Assembly: GCF_000158915.1 (NCBI RefSeq)
Contig: NZ_GG657754.1
Span: forward strand, 5,560,560 to 5,610,004
DNA: 49,445 bases
DNA from: Streptomyces himastatinicus ATCC 53653
Lineage (GTDB): Bacteria; Actinomycetota; Actinomycetes; Streptomycetales; Streptomycetaceae
Reading direction: 5' to 3'
The notes beneath the pieces were generated by a model, which saw only the letters and a program-made list of their open reading frames with translations, made no database searches and was not told the DNA's origin. Positions within the stretch are counted from its first letter, which is position 1, and each line of letters starts with the position of its first letter. A program made the position numbers and the translations under genes. This document shows positions 31,647-39,091 of this stretch, piece after piece.

Positions 31647-32209
31647 CTCAGACCTCCCTCAGCATCGCCGATTGACTTCATGATGCCCAAAAGCTGCTCG
31701 CCTGTGAATAGATTCCGACGAGGCAAGTGGACAGTGTGGTGATCTTTAATCGGGCCATCATGTCTCAGATTTTCCGCCGACTCCCAGAACATTCGGCTAC
31801 CTGTGAACAGACCGTACTCATTAGCGCGAACCCATGGCTCTGGCTCGCGTGGGATGAGGAGCACGCCGAGGTAGGCAGGAATATACCGTTTCTTACGAGT
31901 CAGCTTCTGAAACGGATTAGCCTTCATTTTCCAAGTCATGCTGTCATCTTTGAGCAAACTCTCCTGATAGGTGCACTTCAGTTGAAGTTCGAACTGTGGG
32001 CCGTAGTAGCCACGGTACTCTGTCGAGGAGACGATCGTAATATCGACACCCTCGTAATCAGTCTCGTGCGGCTTTATCGAGCAGCCCGCTGCATAGGCAA
32101 CCATTCGCGTAAATGAAACACTAAAGTGTTCCTGGAGTGCCGTGATCGGCACCTGGCCTTCTGCGAGATCTTCTTCATCCATCTCCCTTTTGATGCCAGC
32201 TTCGGGCAT
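31643..32209 (-). CDS. DUF4365 domain protein, probable PD-(D/E)XK nuclease-like
   Basis: 188 residues from ATG 32209, preceded by AGGAGGGGG. The DUF4365 pattern is visible: ITALQEHFSVSFTRMVAYAA, then DYEGVDITI and FELQLKCTY. These give the acidic D and the E-x-K-like Q-L-K pair of a restriction-endonuclease fold, although the E of E-x-K is shifted to F-E-L-Q-L-K. The middle and C-terminus (YIPAYLGVLLIPREPEPWVR, R-M-F-W-E-S) are typical of the family. DUF4365 proteins recur in conflict systems and may cut DNA or act as a decoy-like domain. The gene lies about 245 bases after the helicase gene and is coupled to the next gene. Confidence 0.75.
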   Translation of the reverse strand: MPEAGIKREMDEEDLAEGQVPITALQEHFSVSFTRMVAYAAGCSIKPHETDYEGVDITIVSSTEYRGYYGPQFELQLKCTYQESLLKDDSMTWKMKANPFQKLTRKKRYIPAYLGVLLIPREPEPWVRANEYGLFTGSRMFWESAENLRHDGPIKDHHTVHLPRRNLFTGEQLLGIMKSIGDAEGGLR

Positions 32210-32453
32210 ATTCCCCCTCCTGATGTCCCTTCGTCGGCGGCCAGAGTAATTTGTGAGAGCCAGAAGAAACGCTGCGCTCGGCAAGCTCTGCGCGTTCTGA
32301 ACGCGCCCCCTTTGAGCCCGACCCCATTGCCGACAGCGACCTGATAATGGCCTGATCATCATGATGCAGGCCATCATCTTCTTGCCTAATAGGCGGTCAG
32401 CAGAGGTAGCAGCAACCTCTTCCCATCATCGCCCAATCGGGTCGGCTTTGAGC

Positions 32454-35400
32454 TCACTGCAGCGCTTGAAGGACGAGCTGTGTCGCGAATGGCAGATTGC
32501 GAGAAATGACCAGGTCGTCGATTAGGCGAACTGCTCCGCCACTATCTTTGGCATCCTGCAGCCTCTCGGTGGACGCGACGTCAGGAGTGAGAGGACTATG
32601 CACGCCGAAGAGCCACTGCTGGTCGCCTCGCGTTGCAAGGATGGGGGCAGTAACCACACCGACACCTGCAACGTCGACCTCTTTGTGCGGCTCGAATGAG
32701 ACACCGTCGATGTCTCGGCTGGCGAGGTCTTCATAGAGTTTGTCGGCCGATCGTGCGAGCCGCTCCGAGTCCAGAGTTGGCGGCGTTTCATTGATCAGGT
32801 AACGCAGCAGGCCGGCACCGACACGACGGTCTAGTAGGTTGTGCTCGAAGCGATTGCGGAAGCTGCGCAGGCAGCGGTAGCAGGACTCGTCGCAGTCCTC
32901 CGGACAGTTCTCGAGCAGTTCCAGCGTCTGCTCAAAGATCTCCATCCCGTGGTCATGGACCCGGCGGGTGAAGCCGGCGCCGCCAGCGAGTGTGTCGTAC
33001 AGGTAGATCTCGGCCTCAAGACCTTCGCCGCCGCGGGTGTTGAGCGCCGGACGATACTCCGCTTGTAGCTCTGCTGCCTCGATGCCAAGCTTCCTGGTTG
33101 CGGCAATAGTCAGCGCCTCAGCGATTGTGCGCAGTGCGATATGCGTAGATAGGTACGCGGGCTTGAGCGTGACGGGTGATTCCACCTTCAGACGGACCAA
33201 GAGAACGTCAGAGATGAAGTCGGTTCCCAGAACTAGGCCGCGGGTCGAACGACCACCGGGACAATCCGGCTCCTTCTCATCGGGGTAGGGCTTCTTGTGT
33301 GTTCCCCCCACCACACCTGAGGGAGTCGCTGTCGGCTCAATGAGACCGCAACTTACACAATACGTGTATCCCTCGCTACGGGGGCCAGTGTTGGTTACAA
33401 GCAGTGTCTCGCGGCGGTAGTGCTGTGCCAGCCGCTCCGTAACTTGCTGCCAGGCGCTCTCCTCAGTCGGCCCAGGTGCCATGAGTTTGGCGCGTGTGGC
33501 GTAACTGCGGGCTGGTGGCTTGTCAGGGCTGGTGCCGGGATCTTTCCTGGCCGGATGCGCAAACCCTGGAGGGCGCATCCAGTTCTTTGCCTCGCCAAAA
33601 GAATTCTCGGTGCGACAGGCCGGACAATCGCGCGTTTCGCCGCGTTTGGCTTCTTGGTAAGAGAAGTAATTGGCGTAACGGCAGACCTTGCACTCGAAGT
33701 AGAGAACCCTGTCCCGCCAAGCTTGGTGGCGTGTTTCCTGGACCGGCGCGTAAATGGCTCCGGAAGTCCATTCTTTGCTGTCTATCCACACCACCTTTCC
33801 CGGCGCGTATTGGCTGAGCGCGGCAGCAAGCCCCTGGCTGGGCGCATAGTCAAACGCTGGTCTGAACGGCGTCGATCGGTGCAGATCGAATACGTAGAAT
33901 GCGACGACATCCGTGGGAAAGGCGTAGCGAGGCAGCACTCCCTTGTAAAGTAGCCGATCAAGAAGATTCTTCTGACCTCGTCGGACGTTTGGCTCCTCCG
34001 CGGCATCAGAAATCTCCTCGACATCATCCTCTTCGGTCTCAGTCGAGGCGTCCACTTCGGAGGACGTCGCGGTTTCCTCGTCTAGATCGATGTCGAGAGC
34101 CTCGTCGATCTCAGCGAGGGTCCTGGTCACGATTCCTTGAAGGAGAGCCCCTCGGCTCTCCTGGCTCAGCTCTTCCGGGAGCCACCCTGAAACTTCATCC
34201 CGGAGAGAATCTTCGTTGGCCTTCAGCCACTCTTCCAGGTCAGTTCGGTTTAGCGGAGAGGTTGTTCCCGTGAAATCACTAACGCGTCCTAGGACCGCGA
34301 AAAGTTGCGGTTGATCCTCGGGCTTGATTTGCGGCAGGCGGTCTTGATGGTAGCGCTGCAGCAGGTACGCGATGACATGACGCCGCGTGATTTCGTCATT
34401 GTTCATCGTCAGTACTGGGTCATCAACATCCCCCCGGATCATCAGATCCGGTTGACGGAAGTAGTGGTCATCGTGAGTGTCGGCGCTTCCAAAAGCCAGC
34501 ACTGTGGCGACAGCGTTACCCCGACGTCCCGCCCGACCGGCACGCTGCTGGTAGTTCGCGCGCGAAGGCGGCATATTACGCAGCGCTACACCAGAAAGGT
34601 TGCCAATGTCGATGCCCACTTCCATAGTGGTCGTGCAGGACAGAACATCGATGGCAGCGCGTTTCTGCTGATCCCCTGATCCAGGCAAGCCAAGGTTGAC
34701 ATCCTGGAACAACAGCTCGTGCTCTTCCGCTTTGGAGAAGACCGCATCTGACTGTGCGGCATTGAGCTGTGCCGTGTGCTCTGCGGCGATGATGCTCATC
34801 GGCAACTCGGCCGGGTCACGCAGTGCTCTGGCGGCGCTGGCACGGTAGTAGCCCATACGCGCTTGAAAGACCGAGTCCGTTTTGGGGTCGAGTACGCGGA
34901 CCCGCGGAGCTCGGCAGCTGACACACCGAGTGGTGCCGGGAATGGGTCGCTGAGTGAAGCGACAGCGTTCGCAGTACCCCCACTCTTCACTAAGATCCAG
35001 ATAGATCTTCGAAGCTGACAGTCGAAACTTTCCGCCAACTCTCTCGCAGAAGTGCCGAAGCAAGGTGGGCAGCCAGCTATCGTTGAACTTCTTCTTCGAT
35101 TCTCTCGAATGAAGCCATCGATCGAATGGTTGGAATTTTCCTGAATGCGGGTGGATGCCGCCCTCTGTCTGCAGCCACTCTCCGTCGGCCATCGACGAGA
35201 ACCAGATCCCGGGGTTCATCCATTGCATAAGCCACAGTCGTACGAGGGCCAGTTTGGACGATTCGCCGGTTGCAATGCCTTCGATGTCGGGAAGCGCTGC
35301 GAGCAACTCTGCCGATTTGGCCGGAGGCTCGCGTAGGGAGGCCAACCCTAGAGGCGTCAATCCGCGATATTTATCTGTCAGCGTTGCGTACATCGTCCGC

Positions 35401-38003
35401 ATGAGCGAGTGTGGTGGCGGATCCGTGATGCCGAATAGGTCCATCAACTCGCCGTAATTTCCGTCGAGTGCACCATTGTCGATGGCTTTTGTGACGTTGT
35501 CCAAAGCCTCGAGCGACTCCGCCGGCCGCAGCTCCGGGCGAAGCCTGACCGACAGCAGGCGTGCGCCAACCATTGCTGCCAGATAAAGTCGGCCCAAACT
35601 AAGCTGGCGATTAAGGGGCGGTTTATCCAGCTCCTGCCACCCGCGCAAGATCAGAGGTCGCATTACGTCGCGCATTGAGTAATTTTGCAGATTGGGCGCA
35701 ATCCGGGCGGCAACCTGCCGAGAGTCGGAGAACACGAGCACTTTGCGTCCACGCAACGGTGCGAAGTCGGTGTTCGGCTTACTGCTGGGCGGCTGGACCT
35801 CGATCTGACGCGTCACCAAAGCCTGGAACGGCTGGTCTCCCTTGGTTTGGTGATCCTGTACAGACGACCGTCCGAAGTTCGCGGTCTTTCCACAGACACC
35901 GCAGGGCTTGAACTCCCCGTTTGCCTCGGCCTCGTGGTCATCATCACCCTTTACCGCCTCTCCGCTTCGAAAGCGCGGGATGAAGACGCTGCGGATGCGA
36001 GGACCGATTTTTTCCGGATTGAGTCTGCCGGTGACCAGATCGAGGTCAGCGATTTCAACGTTGTCCTCGTAGCGATCCTCTAGTAGCAGGTCGAGTGCGT
36101 GAAGTTCCGGAATGGAACCGTACGCTGACTGGAAGGCTCCCCCAGGTTCGTGCCACAGATAGGACGGGGAAGCGAGGTCGTCGGTGTAAGCCCGCGCGTA
36201 GGAGGAGCCGCAGTGTCGACAGGTGTACAGTTCGAAGACTCTGGTGCCACAGGTACAAGCTGCTCTGGGCTGTGCATACAGCTGACCCACTGGACCTGGC
36301 TGCGGATAGGCTTCTCGATCGACTTCAGAACATTCCGGATCAAGGCAAGCCCAGAGACCGGGAAGGCCGCGGAAGAACGCATGAACACGGCAAGGCAAGA
36401 GTCCCGCACTGTCTGCCGATCGCCGTGCTGCGCTGCCCAAGGCGACGAGGGCCGAAACGGCTCTATCAGCGAGTTCCGTTGGTGCTGTTGGGAAAATGAG
36501 CGCGCCCAGCTCATTGACTGGCTGTGCCTGCTTCATGGTCTCGTTGATGAGGAGATTCATCGGACCGAAGGCATTGAGGGCATCGTGCAACAGCTCGCCG
36601 GCCGTTGTGCTCCCAGCCCCGTCCACGGCGCAGTAGTTCAGAAGGCCTCGTACGGCAGCGATGCGGGCTCCATCACTTTCGCCCTCATAGAAGTCATGCA
36701 AGGGCACTGCGGCTAGAGCGTGAGCATCATGCAGGCTCCCCGCGCTGGCAGATTCCCGTAGCTGGAGCTTGCCCTGCACACTCTTGAAGTCAGCTTCGGA
36801 CTTGCCGCTCAACTGCGCGGCGAACTGACGGGCATACTCGGGGCTCTTGAAGCTGGCACTCGTGCAGATCACCTGGAGTCGCTCGGCAGGGATCCCAAGC
36901 CTGGCGCGAAGGCGGCGCAGCAGGAGTGCGACCTCGGCGCCAGCGGCACCGCGGTACATGTGAGCCTCATCAATGATCAGAAGGAACTTCTCATCGGGGT
37001 TGTCTGCCAACCAGGCTCGCGTCGCATCGAACACGGGCCGCTCGAGCGGACGCATGAGCATGTACTCGAGCATCGAGTAGTTGGTGATCAGAGCGTCCGG
37101 GGGTTCCTCCAGTACTTCGTGGCGTGTCAGAAGTTCTGGATCTTCGGGGCGGAGGACGGCGCGCACGAACTCATCGGCGTTGTTCTTCCACCGAGCGCCA
37201 CTCTTGCCATACCACGCCTTGAGATCTGGCTTTGCTGGCCACTTGCCTCGCGCTTCCAACTCCTTGATGAGAGCTGACGCTTCGTCATGGCCAGGCGTAG
37301 AGGATTCGTTCTTGAGGTCGATCAGATTGATGTAGAAGTCTTCGATCGAGCGCAGGCGGGTCTGATCCTTCTTGACCTGGCGCACGCCTGGATACAGCGT
37401 TCGGCTGGTGTACCGGGCGAAGCGTGCCGGGCGGCCGGCCCACTCGCTGAACTTGGCGGTAACGCGTGGATCGCTGAGCAGGAGCCGAAGCCGGCCCAAC
37501 TGGTCGTTCACCAGCGCGTTCATCGGATAGAGGATCAAAGATCGCACAGCCGGAACTGTGAACGAGGTGGGTCTGTGCGCGGCCTCTGTCGCAAGCTTCG
37601 CCAGCATCGGCAGGAGAAACGACTCGGTCTTGCCGGAGCCCGTCCCGGTTGTGACCGCCAAACTGCGGCCGTCCCGAGCAGTCCACTCCAGAGCCTCAGC
37701 CTGATGGGTGTAGGGCGGGTCGTACAACAGGGGCTTCAGGCCGCCGGTTTGAGTTGACAGGCTCCCGAAGAGGTCTTGGACGGCGTCGTCGAGTTCAAGG
37801 TCACCGAAGCGCTGGCCCGGCTGGTAGCGAGGAGTGCTTTCGATGAAGGGGGCCTGAAACAGCACACCCTCCTGCTCCAGCACCGCGCGACGCTGATCGA
37901 CCACAGTGGGATGCCCGACGTGATAGGTCGCCTCGATGTAGTCCCGTAGGGCTGCCTGAATCTTGCTGATCGTTCCCGCGATCGTCGGCGCTTCCAATGT
38001 CAC
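32454..38003 (-). CDS. druE: DruE-like giant DEAH/DUF1998 helicase
   Basis: 1,849 residues from GTG 38003, chosen because it shares GTGA with the stop of the upstream gene and GGGAGGGG lies just before it. SF2 helicase core: Walker A VTTGTGSGKTESF (about 117-129), LITNYSMLEYMLMRP, DEAH in LLIIDEAHMYRGAAGAE (about 344-347), and motif VI YQQRAGRAGRRGNA near 1150. Several zinc-knuckle pairs interrupt it (C-R-H-C, C-G-V-C, C-E-R-C/C-V-S-C, C-K-V-C/C-P-A-C). The C-terminal DUF1998 part ends in the four-Cys cluster of ENCPEDCDESCYRCLRSFRN near 1700. Size and domain order match DruE of Druantia systems. It should translocate on or open DNA. Confidence 0.85.
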   Translation of the reverse strand: MTLEAPTIAGTISKIQAALRDYIEATYHVGHPTVVDQRRAVLEQEGVLFQAPFIESTPRYQPGQRFGDLELDDAVQDLFGSLSTQTGGLKPLLYDPPYTHQAEALEWTARDGRSLAVTTGTGSGKTESFLLPMLAKLATEAAHRPTSFTVPAVRSLILYPMNALVNDQLGRLRLLLSDPRVTAKFSEWAGRPARFARYTSRTLYPGVRQVKKDQTRLRSIEDFYINLIDLKNESSTPGHDEASALIKELEARGKWPAKPDLKAWYGKSGARWKNNADEFVRAVLRPEDPELLTRHEVLEEPPDALITNYSMLEYMLMRPLERPVFDATRAWLADNPDEKFLLIIDEAHMYRGAAGAEVALLLRRLRARLGIPAERLQVICTSASFKSPEYARQFAAQLSGKSEADFKSVQGKLQLRESASAGSLHDAHALAAVPLHDFYEGESDGARIAAVRGLLNYCAVDGAGSTTAGELLHDALNAFGPMNLLINETMKQAQPVNELGALIFPTAPTELADRAVSALVALGSAARRSADSAGLLPCRVHAFFRGLPGLWACLDPECSEVDREAYPQPGPVGQLYAQPRAACTCGTRVFELYTCRHCGSSYARAYTDDLASPSYLWHEPGGAFQSAYGSIPELHALDLLLEDRYEDNVEIADLDLVTGRLNPEKIGPRIRSVFIPRFRSGEAVKGDDDHEAEANGEFKPCGVCGKTANFGRSSVQDHQTKGDQPFQALVTRQIEVQPPSSKPNTDFAPLRGRKVLVFSDSRQVAARIAPNLQNYSMRDVMRPLILRGWQELDKPPLNRQLSLGRLYLAAMVGARLLSVRLRPELRPAESLEALDNVTKAIDNGALDGNYGELMDLFGITDPPPHSLMRTMYATLTDKYRGLTPLGLASLREPPAKSAELLAALPDIEGIATGESSKLALVRLWLMQWMNPGIWFSSMADGEWLQTEGGIHPHSGKFQPFDRWLHSRESKKKFNDSWLPTLLRHFCERVGGKFRLSASKIYLDLSEEWGYCERCRFTQRPIPGTTRCVSCRAPRVRVLDPKTDSVFQARMGYYRASAARALRDPAELPMSIIAAEHTAQLNAAQSDAVFSKAEEHELLFQDVNLGLPGSGDQQKRAAIDVLSCTTTMEVGIDIGNLSGVALRNMPPSRANYQQRAGRAGRRGNAVATVLAFGSADTHDDHYFRQPDLMIRGDVDDPVLTMNNDEITRRHVIAYLLQRYHQDRLPQIKPEDQPQLFAVLGRVSDFTGTTSPLNRTDLEEWLKANEDSLRDEVSGWLPEELSQESRGALLQGIVTRTLAEIDEALDIDLDEETATSSEVDASTETEEDDVEEISDAAEEPNVRRGQKNLLDRLLYKGVLPRYAFPTDVVAFYVFDLHRSTPFRPAFDYAPSQGLAAALSQYAPGKVVWIDSKEWTSGAIYAPVQETRHQAWRDRVLYFECKVCRYANYFSYQEAKRGETRDCPACRTENSFGEAKNWMRPPGFAHPARKDPGTSPDKPPARSYATRAKLMAPGPTEESAWQQVTERLAQHYRRETLLVTNTGPRSEGYTYCVSCGLIEPTATPSGVVGGTHKKPYPDEKEPDCPGGRSTRGLVLGTDFISDVLLVRLKVESPVTLKPAYLSTHIALRTIAEALTIAATRKLGIEAAELQAEYRPALNTRGGEGLEAEIYLYDTLAGGAGFTRRVHDHGMEIFEQTLELLENCPEDCDESCYRCLRSFRNRFEHNLLDRRVGAGLLRYLINETPPTLDSERLARSADKLYEDLASRDIDGVSFEPHKEVDVAGVGVVTAPILATRGDQQWLFGVHSPLTPDVASTERLQDAKDSGGAVRLIDDLVISRNLPFATQLVLQALQ

Positions 38004-39091
38004 GCCACCCCTCCCTCTTCGCTGACGTGCATCCATAGCATGTCAGTGAAGAACACCGACAACTGACCGATCGCCGACATCGGTACCCGGTACGAGACCA
38101 AGGCCCCCCGTGCCCGCGAGACGGGGGTCCCTACGAGCTCGAGGTAGCGCTGCGCCCACCCAGGGACAGGGCTGAACAGGTCTAGACGTAGATCGTCGGC
38201 TCTTCCCGGAGTGAGGTGTACGTGCATGGCCTGCGGTGTGCCCCTCGAGGCATCTATGGCTGCCTGCGTGCGCCACGCCTCGTCGCAGCCAGCTGTAGCG
38301 AGGTCATCAATAGGCAGGTCCACCAATGCGCGAGGGACGCCATGTTCAACGCGGACAAAGCACCACAAGTCAGCACCGTAGGCCTGCGGGCGGCGGGCAA
38401 CGAAGTCTCCGGAGTCCCCGCTTACGATCGGCCGCCAGCGACCTCGGTAGTAGAGAACAGACGCCTCAGGATCGATGATCTTCAGGCCATCGACCTGGCC
38501 AGACTCTCCCGCTCCATCCAAGCGCTGACGCATTAGAGCGACGACTGCGGTCGCATGCTGCTCCCCAGGTCGCTGGAGCCAGTGGTCGCGAGGAATCTTA
38601 TGCAGGTGGGCGGCCTGTAGGCGGGTGGGGGCGTCCTCGACATCGAGTTCGAGGAACCGTGTATGGCCCTCGTGATGCACCTCCGCTCCTAGTGCCTCGT
38701 CTACGAGCGGTGCACCGTTGGGCCGCACACCGAGCAACAAGTACCGCCCGGGCGCCTTCTCTACATACGAGGGTGGGGCCAGGTAGATCTGCCGACCCTT
38801 GCCATCACCATGGCTAGGAAGTTCGATCAGGTCACCGACCGACAGCAGAAGGTCCAACTGTGCTGAAATGTGGTGACGAGCCATCAGGGATAGCTCATCT
38901 AGTGGACAGAGGGCCTCAAGCACTGCGTCCACTAGCCGGCGCGGACTTGCCGGACACAGGAAAGAGGCGGAGCGGCGGAGCGAAGCGGAGAGCGCCTCTG
39001 CAGAGAATAAATCAGTGGTTGTCTCGTCCAAGCAAAGCGCGTGAACAGCGCGTTCTGCGACCTCCTGGATGCTGAGTGCTGTCACTTTCAC
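38000..39091 (-). CDS. Unknown protein coupled to the DruE-like helicase
   Basis: 363 residues, soluble, no domain recognised. Helical N-terminus (VAERAVHALCLDETTTDLFS), a possible winged-helix region (HHISAQLDLLLSVGDLIELP), and a C-terminal half with aromatic-rich strands (VLYYRGRWRPIVSGDSGDF, ADLWCFVRVEHG). It overlaps both neighbours by 4 bases (ATGA upstream, GTGA downstream), indicating fixed stoichiometry with the 963-residue protein and the helicase. By position just before DruE and by length it could correspond to DruD of Druantia type I, but I cannot confirm homology. Confidence 0.7.
   Translation of the reverse strand: MKVTALSIQEVAERAVHALCLDETTTDLFSAEALSASLRRSASFLCPASPRRLVDAVLEALCPLDELSLMARHHISAQLDLLLSVGDLIELPSHGDGKGRQIYLAPPSYVEKAPGRYLLLGVRPNGAPLVDEALGAEVHHEGHTRFLELDVEDAPTRLQAAHLHKIPRDHWLQRPGEQHATAVVALMRQRLDGAGESGQVDGLKIIDPEASVLYYRGRWRPIVSGDSGDFVARRPQAYGADLWCFVRVEHGVPRALVDLPIDDLATAGCDEAWRTQAAIDASRGTPQAMHVHLTPGRADDLRLDLFSPVPGWAQRYLELVGTPVSRARGALVSYRVPMSAIGQLSVFFTDMLWMHVSEEGGVA

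Noticed and set aside
32497..37757. Many + strand open frames within the giant helicase gene
   Set aside because: All lie antisense to a continuous 1,849-codon frame with helicase and DUF1998 motifs, and have no ribosome sites.
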